NCBI RefSeq assembly: GCF_025947345.1 | Contig: NZ_CP110011.1 | Span: forward strand, 2,914,001 to 2,978,000 | DNA: 64,000 nt | DNA from: Flavobacterium sp. N502536 | GTDB taxonomy: Bacteria; Bacteroidota; Bacteroidia; Flavobacteriales; Flavobacteriaceae | Direction: 5' to 3' | Shown: positions 1-7,866 of the stretch, piece after piece | Layout of the letters: each line of letters begins with the position of its first letter | How positions within the stretch are numbered: position 1 is the stretch's first letter | The notes under the pieces: model-generated | Told to the model about the DNA's origin: nothing | Databases searched by the model: none | Seen by the model: only the letters and a program-made list of their open reading frames with translations | Made by a program: the position numbers and the translations under genes

Positions 1-465
1 AAAGCAAAGCCTAAAATCGAAAGAAAAGAGTTTGTGCAGGAATTTGTTTCTAAAAAAGAAAAAATTATAGTTCAGGATATCAATACGGCAACCCGGGAAG
101 ATCTTGTTCGGCTCTATGGTATTGGTGATGCTTTATCTTTAAGGATATTAAAACAACGAGAGGTTTTGGGATGTTTTGTTTCGATGGAGCAAATGAATGA
201 GGTGTGGGGTCTTTCGCCTGAAGTTGTCAATGAACTAAGTTTGTATTATAAAGCTGTAATACCTTCTTCTTTTAAAAGAATAGCTGTAAATGATGCGTCT
301 TTGAAAGAATTGGCAAAGTTTCCGTATTTCAGATATGCGTTGGCTAAAGAAATTGTAACGTATCGAAGCATGAATGGAAAAATTAATAATATTGAGGATT
401 TATCAAAAATTAAAGATTTTCCTATTGAAAAAGCAAAAATAATTAGTTTATATTTGGAGTTCTAA
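1..465 (+). CDS. Helix-hairpin-helix (ComEA-like) protein, 5' end missing
   Basis: The reading frame is open from the first base of the window, so the gene begins upstream; the first possible internal start, a GTG at 34, is not convincing. The visible part holds two helix-hairpin-helix units. The first reads INTATREDLVRLYGIGDALS, with the usual N-x-A-x-x-x-x-L and G-I-G signature. The second, about 80 residues later, reads VNDASLKELAKFPYF. Such tandem HhH regions bind DNA non-specifically and are the hallmark of ComEA-type proteins. The N-terminal part that would show a membrane anchor is outside the window, so a DNA-uptake role is only an inference. It lies 17 bp before the acyl-CoA dehydrogenase gene and may be cotranscribed with it. 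Confidence 0.8.
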   Translation, partial: KAKPKIERKEFVQEFVSKKEKIIVQDINTATREDLVRLYGIGDALSLRILKQREVLGCFVSMEQMNEVWGLSPEVVNELSLYYKAVIPSSFKRIAVNDASLKELAKFPYFRYALAKEIVTYRSMNGKINNIEDLSKIKDFPIEKAKIISLYLEF

Positions 466-482
466 AAAAAAACAGAATTACA

Positions 483-1625
483 ATGAACTTTGAATATAAC
501 GAAACGCAGTTGATGATTGCGCAGTCAATAAAAGAATTTGCGGAGAAAAATATCAGACCCAATGTGATGGAATGGGATGAATCTCAGGTTTTTCCGGTTT
601 CCCTGTTTAAACAACTGGGAGAAATGGGGTATATGGGAGTTTTGGTTCCCGAAGAATACGGAGGTTCCGGTTTAGGATACCACGAATATATTACCGTTGT
701 AGAAGAAATTGCAAAAGTTGATCCTTCAATTGGTTTATCGGTTGCGGCTCATAATTCATTATGCACCAACCATATTTTGACTTTTGGAAACGAAGAACAA
801 AAGAAAAAATGGTTGCCAAAATTAGCCACAGCCGAATATATTGGAGCGTGGGGATTAACAGAGCACAATACCGGATCGGATGCAGGAGGAATGAACACTA
901 CAGCTGTTAAAGACGGTGACGAATGGATTGTAAATGGAGCTAAGAACTTCATCACGCATGCTATTTCAGGTGATATTGCCGTAGTAATTGTTCGTACTGG
1001 TGAAAAAGGAGATTCAAAAGGAATGACGGCTTTTGTTTTTGAGAAAGGAATGAAAGGATTTAGTTCAGGAAAGAAAGAAAATAAACTAGGAATGCGTGCC
1101 AGTGAAACGGCAGAATTGGTTTTTGATAGCTGCCGTGTTCCGGATGCAAACAGACTAGGAGAAGTAGGACAGGGGTTTGTTCAGGCCATGAAAATATTAG
1201 ATGGAGGGCGAATTTCAATTGGAGCCTTATCTTTAGGAATTGCAAAAGGTGCTTATGAAGCCGCTTTGAAATATTCAAAAGAAAGATACCAATTTGGTCA
1301 GCCGATTAGTAATTTTCAGGGAATCTCTTTCAAATTGGCGGATATGGCTACTGAAATTGAGGCGTCGGAATTGCTACTGCATAAAGCTGCTTTCTTAAAA
1401 CAACAGCATAAACCGGTTACCACACTTGGGGCTATGGCCAAGATGTTTGCTTCAGAAGCGTGTGTGAAGATCGCCAATGAGGCCGTTCAGATTCACGGAG
1501 GTTATGGGTATACCAAAGATTTTCCGGTAGAGAAGTTTTACAGAGATTCTAAATTGTGTACGATCGGAGAAGGAACAACTGAAATTCAAAAAGTGGTTAT
1601 TTCGAGAAACTTACTTAAAGAGTAG
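483..1625 (+). CDS. Acyl-CoA dehydrogenase
   Basis: The 380-residue product has the normal length and full layout of an FAD-dependent acyl-CoA dehydrogenase: an N-terminal helical domain, a central beta domain with the FAD-binding stretch GAWGLTEHNTGSDA (about residues 120-133), and a C-terminal helical domain containing QIHGGYGYT. The catalytic base is the glutamate of the IGEGTTEIQ motif (Glu363), the position used by short- and medium-chain enzymes. The family oxidises acyl-CoA to trans-2-enoyl-CoA, passing electrons to an electron-transfer flavoprotein, in fatty-acid or branched-chain amino-acid breakdown. Chain-length preference cannot be read from the sequence. The gene ends just before an inverted repeat rather than a classic U-tailed terminator. 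Confidence 0.95.
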   Translation: MNFEYNETQLMIAQSIKEFAEKNIRPNVMEWDESQVFPVSLFKQLGEMGYMGVLVPEEYGGSGLGYHEYITVVEEIAKVDPSIGLSVAAHNSLCTNHILTFGNEEQKKKWLPKLATAEYIGAWGLTEHNTGSDAGGMNTTAVKDGDEWIVNGAKNFITHAISGDIAVVIVRTGEKGDSKGMTAFVFEKGMKGFSSGKKENKLGMRASETAELVFDSCRVPDANRLGEVGQGFVQAMKILDGGRISIGALSLGIAKGAYEAALKYSKERYQFGQPISNFQGISFKLADMATEIEASELLLHKAAFLKQQHKPVTTLGAMAKMFASEACVKIANEAVQIHGGYGYTKDFPVEKFYRDSKLCTIGEGTTEIQKVVISRNLLKE

Positions 1626-1629
1626 ATTT

Positions 1630-1722
1630 TGTGAAATGTGAATTGTGAAAAGTAAAATGCGAGATATGGGTTATTAATTAACACAGTATACATGCTACAT
1701 TTCACATCTTACATCTCACATT
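1630..1722. repeat. Inverted iterated-word repeat (TGTGAAATG family)
   Basis: The left arm at 1630-1653 repeats the words GTGAAATG and TGTGAAA. The right arm at 1698-1720 reads as their reverse complement (CATTTCACATCTTACATCTCACA without the last bases). Transcribed, it would form a long imperfect stem. The same word family returns near 54.7, 62.0 and 62.8 kb in this window. Confidence 0.75.
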
Positions 1723-1766
1723 AAAAAAAAATCACATTTTATGGCTCGTAATTCATAATTAATATA

Positions 1767-1774
1767 TACTTTTG
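1767..1774 (+). promoter_or_regulatory. Promoter -7 element for rpsU
   Basis: TACTTTTG matches the Bacteroidetes primary-sigma core TAnnTTTG and sits 30 bp before the rpsU start. No clear TTTG -33 element is visible at the expected spacing, so only the -7 box is annotated. Confidence 0.6.
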
Positions 1775-1787
1775 CAGCCTTAACGAG

Positions 1788-1795
1788 AGGAGGTG
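1788..1795 (+). promoter_or_regulatory. Strong Shine-Dalgarno of rpsU
   Basis: AGGAGGTG is an eight-base perfect complement of the canonical 16S anti-Shine-Dalgarno and ends 8 nt before the ATG at 1804. No other gene in the window has an SD of this strength, as expected for a lineage in which the anti-SD is normally occluded on the ribosome. It fixes the start codon of rpsU and points to dedicated translational control. Confidence 0.85.
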
Positions 1796-1803
1796 TCAAT
1801 ATT

Positions 1804-1998
1804 ATGTTAATTATACCAATTAAAGACGGAGAAAATATCGATAGAGCATTAAAGCGCTATAAAAGAAAATTTGATAAAACAGGAACTGTTCGTCAATTAA
1901 GAGCACGTACTGCTTTTATTAAGCCTTCTGTAATCAAAAGAGCTCAAATTCAAAAAGCGGCTTACATCCAAAACTTGAGAGACAGTTTAGAGAGTTAG
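1804..1998 (+). CDS. rpsU: 30S ribosomal protein bS21
   Basis: The 64-residue basic protein shows the bS21 pattern: IPIKDGENIDRALKRYKRKF at the N-terminus followed by a long basic helix with repeated Arg/Lys. In Flavobacterium ribosomes bS21 helps cover the 3' end of 16S rRNA together with bS18 and bS6, which hides the anti-Shine-Dalgarno. The gene has its own -7 box (1767-1774), an exceptional SD (1788-1795) and a strong terminator (2021-2068), so it is a monocistronic unit. The SD suggests that ribosomes lacking bS21 would preferentially translate this mRNA, giving autoregulation; that mechanism is known in F. johnsoniae and is inferred here. Confidence 0.97.
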   Translation: MLIIPIKDGENIDRALKRYKRKFDKTGTVRQLRARTAFIKPSVIKRAQIQKAAYIQNLRDSLES

Positions 1999-2020
1999 TA
2001 GTAGCTTTTCAAAAATAATT

Positions 2021-2068
2021 ACCGTTAGTCATCAAAAAATTATAACTTTGATGCTAACGGTTTTTTTT
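2021..2068 (+). terminator. Rho-independent terminator of rpsU
   Basis: ACCGTTAG then CATCAAA pairs with TTTGATG then CTAACGGT across an AT-rich loop, with one mismatch, and is followed by eight T. It lies 23 bp after the rpsU stop. Confidence 0.9.
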
Positions 2069-2135
2069 GTGTTTAAAATTTACTGTTTTATGTCTGGTTT
2101 TTGCAGTTGTAATAGTGTTGTAGTCTTGTGTTTTT

Positions 2136-3032
2136 ATGAAATCAAATAAAGAGGCGTTTCGTGAGTATTTGGAGCTGGAGAAAAAGTATTCGGCACATAC
2201 TGTTGTGGCTTATCTGAACGACATCTCGTCTTTTGAGGAGTTTAATCAGACTGCTTTTGATCAGGATGCAATCGAGCAGGTGAGTTACGGTCAGATTAGG
2301 AGTTGGATTGTTTCTTTGGTGGATGGAGGAGTTTCTAATGTTTCGGTCAATCGAAAAATGGCATCTTTGAAGTCGTTTTATGAATTTCTTTTAAAAACAA
2401 AGCAAATTGAAGTGAGTCCGATGCTAAAGCATAAAGCATTAAAGACGCCTAAAATTATTCAGATACCTTTTTCTGAAAAAGAACTAACGGATTTGATGTT
2501 GGAGGTTGGTAATCCTTGCGGGTTCGAAGAAATCCGTGACAGACTTATTGTAGATCTTTTTTATGCTACAGGAATGCGAAGAGCGGAGTTGATTCATTTG
2601 ATGAAATATAATGTTGATCTGTCTTCGGGGGTGCTTAAGGTTTTAGGGAAGCGAAATAAGGAACGTGTTATTCCGATATTGCCAATAATTGCAGAGCAGT
2701 TGAATTTGTATTTAAGGGAAAGAGCATTGATTGAAAAGATAGTTGATGAGGATTATTTTTTTATTTCGGGCAAAGGGTTAAAATTGAGTGAATCTTTTGT
2801 GTATCGATTAATAAATTCTTACTTTAGTAAAGTCTCTGAAAAGGTAAAAAAGAGTCCGCATGTGCTTCGGCATACTTTTGCGACACACTTATTAAATAAC
2901 GGAGCAGATTTAAATTCAGTTAAGGAATTATTGGGGCATTCGAGTTTGGCGTCTACACAAGTCTATACTCATAATAGTTTAGCGGAACTTAAAAAAGTAT
3001 ATACAAATGCGCATCCGAGAAACAAACAGTAA
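2136..3032 (+). CDS. xerC: Tyrosine recombinase, XerC/XerD type
   Basis: The 298-residue protein has the Xer length, an N-terminal SAM-like DNA-binding domain (residues about 1-85) and a C-terminal catalytic domain. The active-site set is complete: Arg148 in TGMRRAE, Lys172 in LGKRNKER, His242 and Arg245 in HVLRHTF, His268 in LGHSS and nucleophile Tyr277 in TQVYTH. Xer enzymes resolve chromosome dimers at dif. Nothing around the gene suggests a mobile element: it lies between rpsU and a hibernation factor, so a housekeeping Xer function is the best reading. Whether it is the XerC or the XerD partner cannot be settled without the second copy. The next gene begins 31 bp downstream. Confidence 0.9.
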   Translation: MKSNKEAFREYLELEKKYSAHTVVAYLNDISSFEEFNQTAFDQDAIEQVSYGQIRSWIVSLVDGGVSNVSVNRKMASLKSFYEFLLKTKQIEVSPMLKHKALKTPKIIQIPFSEKELTDLMLEVGNPCGFEEIRDRLIVDLFYATGMRRAELIHLMKYNVDLSSGVLKVLGKRNKERVIPILPIIAEQLNLYLRERALIEKIVDEDYFFISGKGLKLSESFVYRLINSYFSKVSEKVKKSPHVLRHTFATHLLNNGADLNSVKELLGHSSLASTQVYTHNSLAELKKVYTNAHPRNKQ

Positions 3033-3063
3033 TTCTGAAATGTTTAACCCTAAAATTTGTATT

Positions 3064-3366
3064 ATGAAGGTAGATGTTCATGCAGTTAACTTTGCTGTTG
3101 ACAGAAAATTGGTAGATTTTATTCAGGAGAGAATGGATAAATTGGAAAAATATTATGATCGTGTTGTTTCGGCGGATGTTTTCTTAAAAGTAGAGAGAAC
3201 AAGTGACAAGGAGAATAAAGCAGTAGAGATTAAGATTAATGTACCGGGGGATGATTTTTTGGTTAAAAAGCAGTGTAAAACATTCGAAGAGGCGGTCGAA
3301 CTTTCGGCTGAATCACTAGAGAGGTTACTTGTAAAAAGGAAAGAAAAAATAAGAGCACATATATAA
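3064..3366 (+). CDS. hpf: Ribosome hibernation-promoting factor, short form
   Basis: The preferred start is the ATG at 3064, giving a 100-residue protein that begins MKVDVHAVNFAVDRKLVDFI. An upstream in-frame ATG at 3040 would add a short unconserved tail. The sequence matches the HPF/RaiA N-terminal domain: a beta-alpha-beta-beta-beta-alpha fold with the conserved stretch KLEKYYDRVVSADVFLKVER. There is no C-terminal dimerisation domain, so this is the short form. The family binds the 30S decoding region in stationary phase, stabilising inactive ribosomes. It is probably cotranscribed with xerC and precedes the promoter of the tRNA-tuf operon. Confidence 0.9.
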   Translation: MKVDVHAVNFAVDRKLVDFIQERMDKLEKYYDRVVSADVFLKVERTSDKENKAVEIKINVPGDDFLVKKQCKTFEEAVELSAESLERLLVKRKEKIRAHI

Positions 3367-3388
3367 TTGAAATTTTTTTCAAAAAATG

Positions 3389-3418
3389 TTTTGATTAAAA
3401 GATAAAATGGCTACATTT
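3389..3418 (+). promoter_or_regulatory. Promoter of the tRNA-tuf-secE-nusG-rpl operon
   Basis: TTTG at 3389-3392 and TACATTTG at 3411-3418 are separated by 18 bp, matching the Bacteroidetes consensus of a -33 TTTG and a -7 TAnnTTTG. It is the best two-box promoter in the first 20 kb and lies about 38 bp before the first tRNA. Confidence 0.75.
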
Positions 3419-3421
3419 GCA

Positions 3422-3447
3422 GTCCGTTAGAAATAGCGGACTTTTTT
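3422..3447 (+). other. Leader hairpin with T-tract before tRNA-Thr
   Basis: GTCCG and CGGAC form a short stem with a 10-nt loop and are followed immediately by six T. The element begins only four bases after the -7 box, so it would be the first structure in the nascent RNA. It looks like a small terminator, which could trim or attenuate the transcript; that role is inferred. Confidence 0.45.
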
Positions 3448-3456
3448 AATGCAATT

Positions 3457-3530
3457 GCCGATGTAGCTCAGCTGGCTAGAGCAGCTGATTTGTAATCAGC
3501 AGGTCGTGGGTTCGAGTCCCTCTATCGGCT
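3457..3530 (+). tRNA. tRNA-Thr (anticodon TGT)
   Basis: A 74-nt cloverleaf with a 7-bp acceptor stem (GCCGATG with TATCGGC, one G-T pair), D-loop GCTCAGCTGGCTAGAGC, anticodon stem CTGAT/ATCAG with loop TTGTAAT, and T-arm GGTTCGAGTCC. The anticodon TGT reads ACA. CCA is not encoded. Confidence 0.96.
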
Positions 3531-3652
3531 CAAAAATATTTCAAATGCGATTTGAAATTGTTCTTTAAAATTATTGAAAAAAAGTAATTATGATTAAGGA
3601 AGAGATTCTGGAGTTAGATCTAAAATCACAAATCTGAAATCATACGTTATTC

Positions 3653-3733
3653 GGGGAGATACTCAAGCGGCCAACGAGGGCAGACTGTAAATCTGCTGTG
3701 TGAACTTCGCAGGTTCGAATCCTGCTCTCCCCA
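3653..3733 (+). tRNA. tRNA-Tyr (anticodon GTA)
   Basis: An 81-nt tRNA with acceptor stem GGGGAGA/TCTCCCC, anticodon stem GCAGA/TCTGC with loop CTGTAAA, the long variable arm of class II tRNAs (GTGTGAACTTCGC) and T-arm AGGTTCGAATCCT. The anticodon GTA reads UAC and UAU. Confidence 0.96.
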
Positions 3734-3815
3734 CAAATAAAGAAGTAGTTAAGATTTTGAGCTATGATTTTCAGGTGTTTAGCTTGAAAATTAAATTCAA
3801 AAGTCAGAACTCTCT

Positions 3816-3887
3816 GCCGACTTAGCTCAGGGGTAGAGTGCTTCCTTGGTAAGGAAGAGGTCACGGGTTCAATTCCCGTAGTTGGCT
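3816..3887 (+). tRNA. tRNA-Thr (anticodon GGT)
   Basis: A 72-nt cloverleaf with acceptor stem GCCGACT/AGTTGGC, anticodon stem CTTCC/GGAAG with loop TTGGTAA, and T-arm GGGTTCAATTCCC. The anticodon GGT reads ACC and ACU. It is the last tRNA before tuf. Confidence 0.95.
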
Positions 3888-3942
3888 CAAGTAAGTAGGA
3901 AATTGAAAATTAATATATAACTAAGATTAAAAATTAAGTAAA

Positions 3943-5130
3943 ATGGCAAAGGAGAATTTTAATCGTTCCAAACCGCACTTAAACATAGGTACAATTGGAC
4001 ACGTGGATCACGGAAAAACTACATTAACTGCAGCAATTACAAAAGTATTGTCTGATGCTGGTTACTGTCAAGCAAAATCGTTTGATCAAATCGATAACGC
4101 TCCAGAGGAGAAAGAAAGAGGTATTACTATTAATACATCACACGTAGAGTATGAAACAGCTAACCGTCACTACGCTCACGTTGACTGTCCAGGTCACGCG
4201 GATTACGTAAAGAACATGGTTACTGGAGCAGCTCAAATGGACGGAGCTATCTTAGTAGTTGCTGCTACAGATGGTCCAATGCCACAAACTCGTGAGCACA
4301 TCCTTTTAGGTCGTCAGGTTGGTATTCCAAGAATCGTTGTTTTCATGAACAAAGTGGATATGGTTGATGATGCTGAGTTGTTAGAGCTTGTTGAGATGGA
4401 AATTAGAGATTTATTATCTTTCTACGAATATGATGGAGATAATGGTCCTGTAGTTCAAGGTTCTGCTTTAGGAGGATTGAATAATGATCCTGCTTGGGTA
4501 CCAAAAATCATTGAATTAATGGAAGCTGTTGATGCTTGGATCGAAGAGCCAGTGCGTGACGTAGCAAAACCATTCTTGATGCCGGTTGAAGACGTATTTA
4601 CAATTACTGGTCGTGGAACTGTTGCTACAGGTCGTATCGAAACAGGTATTGCTAATACAGGAGATCCAGTTGAAATCATTGGTATGGGAGCTGATAAATT
4701 AACTTCTACTATTACAGGAGTTGAGATGTTCCGTAAAATCCTTGATAGAGGTGAAGCTGGAGATAACGTAGGTTTATTGTTAAGAGGTATTGATAAAGAA
4801 TCTATCAAAAGAGGAATGGTTATCATTAAGCCAGGATCAGTAAAACCACACGCTACTTTCAAAGCTGAGGTGTATATCTTGAAAAAAGAAGAAGGTGGGC
4901 GTCACACTCCATTCCACAATAACTACCGTCCACAGTTCTACGTACGTACAACTGACGTAACAGGAGTTATTACTTTACCAGAAGGAGTAGAGATGGTAAT
5001 GCCAGGAGATAACTTGACTATCAATGTTTCTTTATTAAGCCCAATCGCAATGAGCGTAGGTTTACGTTTCGCTATCCGTGAAGGTGGTAGAACTGTAGGA
5101 GCAGGTCAGGTGACTGAAATCGTAGGATAA
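3943..5130 (+). CDS. tuf: Elongation factor Tu
   Basis: The 395-residue protein is a full-length EF-Tu. The GTP-binding motifs are intact: GHVDHGKT (residues 19-26), [14 protein letters not shown] (switch I), DCPGHADY (switch II) and NKVDMVDD. Domains 2 and 3 follow with FLMPVEDVF and the tRNA-contacting [16 protein letters not shown]. It delivers aminoacyl-tRNA to the ribosome. Codon use is strongly biased, as expected for a highly expressed gene. The order tRNA-Thr/Tyr/Thr, tuf, tRNA-Trp, secE, nusG resembles the tufB locus of many bacteria. A stem-loop at 5148-5187 follows the stop codon. Confidence 0.99.
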   Translation: MAKENFNRSKPHLNIGTIGHVDHGKTTLTAAITKVLSDAGYCQAKSFDQIDNAPEEKERGITINTSHVEYETANRHYAHVDCPGHADYVKNMVTGAAQMDGAILVVAATDGPMPQTREHILLGRQVGIPRIVVFMNKVDMVDDAELLELVEMEIRDLLSFYEYDGDNGPVVQGSALGGLNNDPAWVPKIIELMEAVDAWIEEPVRDVAKPFLMPVEDVFTITGRGTVATGRIETGIANTGDPVEIIGMGADKLTSTITGVEMFRKILDRGEAGDNVGLLLRGIDKESIKRGMVIIKPGSVKPHATFKAEVYILKKEEGGRHTPFHNNYRPQFYVRTTDVTGVITLPEGVEMVMPGDNLTINVSLLSPIAMSVGLRFAIREGGRTVGAGQVTEIVG

Positions 5131-5147
5131 TCCTATAAAAATTATAA

Positions 5148-5187
5148 AAAAGCCAGTTGATTTTCTTAACTGAAGTCACTGGCTTTT
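5148..5187 (+). terminator. Stem-loop between tuf and tRNA-Trp
   Basis: AAAAGCCAGT at 5148-5157 pairs perfectly with ACTGGCTTTT at 5178-5187 around a 20-nt loop. The T-tract is only four bases, so it is probably a partial terminator or processing site that tapers expression between the very abundant tuf mRNA and secE-nusG. Confidence 0.7.
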
Positions 5188-5191
5188 AATT

Positions 5192-5262
5192 ACGGGCGTA
5201 GTTCAAGGGTAGAATAGCGGTCTCCAAAACCGTTGATGGGGGTTCGAATCCCTCCGCCCGTG
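5192..5262 (+). tRNA. tRNA-Trp (anticodon CCA)
   Basis: A 71-nt cloverleaf with acceptor stem ACGGGCG/CGCCCGT, D-arm GTTCAAGGGTAGAAT, anticodon stem GCGGT/ACCGT with loop CTCCAAA, T-arm GGGTTCGAATCCC and discriminator G. Here the genome does carry C and A after the discriminator, though probably by chance. Confidence 0.96.
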
Positions 5263-5280
5263 CAATAAAAAATATATCAA

Positions 5281-5478
5281 ATGACAAAAGTTACTAATTA
5301 TTTATCAGAGGCTTTCGAAGAGTTAAAGTCAAATGTTACTTGGCCTGCTTGGGCTGAGGTTCAAAAATTGACAATTGTTGTGGCTGTATTTTCGATCTTA
5401 TTCGCTTTGGCAACATGGGGAGTAGACGAATTTTTTGCAAAAGCTTTGGCTGGATTTTTTAACTGGTTAAAAGGATAA
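5281..5478 (+). CDS. secE: Preprotein translocase subunit SecE
   Basis: This 65-residue protein has the minimal SecE form with one transmembrane helix (about residues 26-45, KLTIVVAVFSILFALATWGV). It is preceded by the amphipathic SecE signature YLSEAFEELKSNVTWPAWAEV, abbreviated here by its key residues EELK, V and WP. SecE clamps SecY in the inner-membrane translocon. Its place directly before nusG is conserved in nearly all bacteria and supports the call. It starts 18 bp after tRNA-Trp. Confidence 0.95.
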   Translation: MTKVTNYLSEAFEELKSNVTWPAWAEVQKLTIVVAVFSILFALATWGVDEFFAKALAGFFNWLKG

Positions 5479-5488
5479 TTTTTTTGTG

Positions 5489-6040
5489 ATGGCAGATAAT
5501 AATGTGAAAAAATGGTACGTGGTTAGAGCTGTAAGCGGACAGGAAAACAAAGTCAAAGCTTACATCGAAACCGAGATTGCCAGATTAGGTATGGGCGATT
5601 ATGTTTCCCAAGTTTTGGTACCTACAGAAAAAGTAGTTACTGTAAAAGAAGGAAAGAAAATGTCTAAGGATAAAGTTTATTTCCCTGGATATGTTATGAT
5701 CGAAGCCAATTTGGTTGGTGAGATACCTCATATTATTAAGTCTATTACTAGTGTAATTGGATTTTTAGGTGAGATCAAAGGTGGAGAACCTGTTCCTTTG
5801 AGACTTTCTGAAGTAAATAGAATGTTAGGTAAAGTAGATGAGCTGGCTGTAAATACAGATACTCGTTCTATTCCTTTCAGCCTTGGTGAAACGGTTAAAG
5901 TGATCGATGGTCCTTTCAACGGATTTAACGGTTCGGTTGAAAAAATCAATGAAGAAAAGCGTAAACTTGAAGTAATGGTTAAGATTTTCGGAAGAAAAAC
6001 ACCATTAGAATTGAGCTTTATGCAAGTTGAAAAAGTATAA
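5489..6040 (+). CDS. nusG: Transcription termination/antitermination factor NusG
   Basis: The ATG at 5489 is chosen over the GTG one codon earlier. The 183-residue product has an N-terminal NGN domain (KWYVVRAVSGQENKVKAYIE, then VYFPGYVMIE) and a C-terminal KOW domain (ETVKVIDGPFNGFNGSVEKI). NusG rides on RNA polymerase at the beta-prime clamp, suppresses pausing and links to Rho or the ribosome. It follows secE by 10 bp and precedes rplK, the standard order. Confidence 0.97.
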   Translation: MADNNVKKWYVVRAVSGQENKVKAYIETEIARLGMGDYVSQVLVPTEKVVTVKEGKKMSKDKVYFPGYVMIEANLVGEIPHIIKSITSVIGFLGEIKGGEPVPLRLSEVNRMLGKVDELAVNTDTRSIPFSLGETVKVIDGPFNGFNGSVEKINEEKRKLEVMVKIFGRKTPLELSFMQVEKV

Positions 6041-6107
6041 TTTTTTGTTACATATATAATATCCATTGTAATCGCTTCCATTGATTGCAGTGTTAAATTT
6101 TTTAAAA

Positions 6108-6545
6108 ATGGCTAAAGAAATTAGTAAGGTAGTTAAACTACAAGTTAAGGGAGGTGCTGCGAACCCGTCGCCACCGGTTGGACCTGCTTTAGGAGCTGCT
6201 GGGGTAAACATCATGGAGTTCTGTAAGCAATTTAATGCTAGAACTCAGGATAAACCTGGCAAAATATGCCCAGTGCAAATCACTGTGTATAAAGACAAAT
6301 CATTTGATTTTGTCGTTAAGACTCCTCCAGCAGCGGTTCAGTTAATGGAAGCTGCAAAGCTAAAATCTGGTTCTGGTGAGCCTAATCGTAAAAAAGTAGC
6401 TAGTGTTACTTGGGAACAAATTAGAGCAATTGCTGAAGACAAAATGCCTGACTTAAACGCTTTTACAGTAGAAAAAGCAATGAGTATGGTTGCTGGAACA
6501 GCTAGATCTATGGGTATAACCGTATCAGGAGATGCTCCTTTTTAA
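6108..6545 (+). CDS. rplK: 50S ribosomal protein uL11
   Basis: The start is placed at the ATG at 6108 ([19 protein letters not shown]), the usual uL11 N-terminus; an upstream in-frame start at 6081 would add nine unconserved residues. The 145-residue protein shows the uL11 signature [19 protein letters not shown] and the C-terminal rRNA-binding domain ending in [12 protein letters not shown]. It forms the GTPase-associated region with the L10-L12 stalk. It is followed 13 bp later by rplA. Confidence 0.98.
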   Translation: MAKEISKVVKLQVKGGAANPSPPVGPALGAAGVNIMEFCKQFNARTQDKPGKICPVQITVYKDKSFDFVVKTPPAAVQLMEAAKLKSGSGEPNRKKVASVTWEQIRAIAEDKMPDLNAFTVEKAMSMVAGTARSMGITVSGDAPF

Positions 6546-6558
6546 TTAAGAAAAAGAC

Positions 6559-7248
6559 ATGGCAAAATTAACAAAAAAGCAAAAAGAGGCTGCTTCAAAA
6601 ATTGAAAAGAACAAACTATATTCTCTTAAAGATGCTGCGGCATTATTAAAAGTAGTTGCTTCTGCAAAATTTGATGAGTCTGTTGATATCGCAGTTCGTT
6701 TGGGTGTAGATCCAAGAAAAGCGAATCAAATGGTTAGAGGTGTAGTTACATTACCTCACGGAACAGGTAAAGATGTTAAAGTATTAGCATTAGTTACTCC
6801 AGATAAAGAAGCGGAAGCTAAAGAAGCTGGTGCAGACTATGTTGGTCTTGATGACTATTTACAAAAAATTAAAGACGGTTGGACAGATGTTGATGTGATC
6901 ATCACTATGCCAGCAGTTATGGGTAAATTAGGTCCATTAGGTCGTATTTTAGGACCTAGAGGTTTAATGCCAAACCCTAAAACAGGTACTGTAACTATGG
7001 ATGTTGCAAAAGCTGTTGCAGAGGTTAAAGCTGGTAAAATTGACTTTAAAGTTGATAAAACTGGTATCGTTCACGCAGGAATTGGTAAAGTTTCTTTTGG
7101 AGCTGAGCAAATTGTTGACAACGCACACGAAATTATTCAAACATTAATAAAACTTAAACCAACTGCTGCTAAAGGTACCTACATTAAAGGTATTCACCTT
7201 ACAAGCACTATGAGTCCTGCTATTGCATTAGACCCAAAAGCAGTATAA
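6559..7248 (+). CDS. rplA: 50S ribosomal protein uL1
   Basis: The 229-residue protein has the standard uL1 length and two-domain layout, with the conserved segments [20 protein letters not shown] near the N-terminus, [20 protein letters not shown] in the middle, and the closing domain-I segment with [15 protein letters not shown]. It forms the mobile L1 stalk at the ribosomal E site. uL1 often represses its own L11-L1 mRNA, but I did not find an obvious rRNA-mimic hairpin in the short 67-bp gap upstream of rplK. Confidence 0.98.
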   Translation: MAKLTKKQKEAASKIEKNKLYSLKDAAALLKVVASAKFDESVDIAVRLGVDPRKANQMVRGVVTLPHGTGKDVKVLALVTPDKEAEAKEAGADYVGLDDYLQKIKDGWTDVDVIITMPAVMGKLGPLGRILGPRGLMPNPKTGTVTMDVAKAVAEVKAGKIDFKVDKTGIVHAGIGKVSFGAEQIVDNAHEIIQTLIKLKPTAAKGTYIKGIHLTSTMSPAIALDPKAV

Positions 7249-7270
7249 TTGGTAGTTAAAAATTTTTAGT

Positions 7271-7774
7271 ATGACTAGAGAAGAAAAATCAATCGCGATT
7301 GAAAATTTAACTGCGCAGTTAGCTGGTACAAATATCATTTATGTATCTGATATTTCTGGTTTAAACGCAGAAACAACTTCAAACTTAAGAAGAGCTTGTT
7401 TTAAAGCAGGTATCAAATTAGAAGTTGTAAAGAACACTTTGCTTGCAAAAGCAATGGAAGCTTCTGCTAATGATTATGGTGATTTACCTACAGTTTTAAC
7501 TGGTAATAGTGCTATCTTCATTTCTGATGTAGCTAATGCTCCTGGAAAAATTATCAAAGATTTCCGTAAGAAATCTGATAAACCAGTTTTAAAAGGTGCT
7601 TACATCAATTCTGAAGTATACATTGGAGATAACCAATTAGAGGCATTAGCAACTATTAAGTCTAAAGAAGAACTTCTTGGAGAGCTTATCGGATTGTTAC
7701 AATCTCCAGCTCAAAGAATTATTTCAGCTTTACAAAACAAATTCGCTGGTAGCGAAGAAGAAGCTGAGGCTTAA
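7271..7774 (+). CDS. rplJ: 50S ribosomal protein uL10
   Basis: The 167-residue protein matches uL10: an N-terminal rRNA-binding domain (residues 1-130, with LRRACFKAGIKLEVVKNTLL) and a C-terminal helix (LGELIGLLQSPAQRIISALQ) that binds L7/L12 dimers. It lies only 22 bp after rplA, so there is no room for the long L10-binding leader known in enterobacteria; autogenous control, if present, must use another site. Confidence 0.97.
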   Translation: MTREEKSIAIENLTAQLAGTNIIYVSDISGLNAETTSNLRRACFKAGIKLEVVKNTLLAKAMEASANDYGDLPTVLTGNSAIFISDVANAPGKIIKDFRKKSDKPVLKGAYINSEVYIGDNQLEALATIKSKEELLGELIGLLQSPAQRIISALQNKFAGSEEEAEA

Positions 7775-7866
7775 TAATTATAGTGAGGAACTTGTTTTCC
7801 TTGCTGCTTAAATAGCGCACAATAAACAAAATATAATTTTACAAATCATTTTAAACGATAGAAAAA

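Noticed and set aside
2136..3032. XerC-like gene as an integrase of a mobile element
   Set aside because: No att-like direct repeats, cargo or excisionase nearby; length and motifs are those of housekeeping Xer recombinases.
4455..4862. 135-codon - strand frame inside tuf
   Set aside because: A common shadow in strongly codon-biased tuf genes; no independent support.
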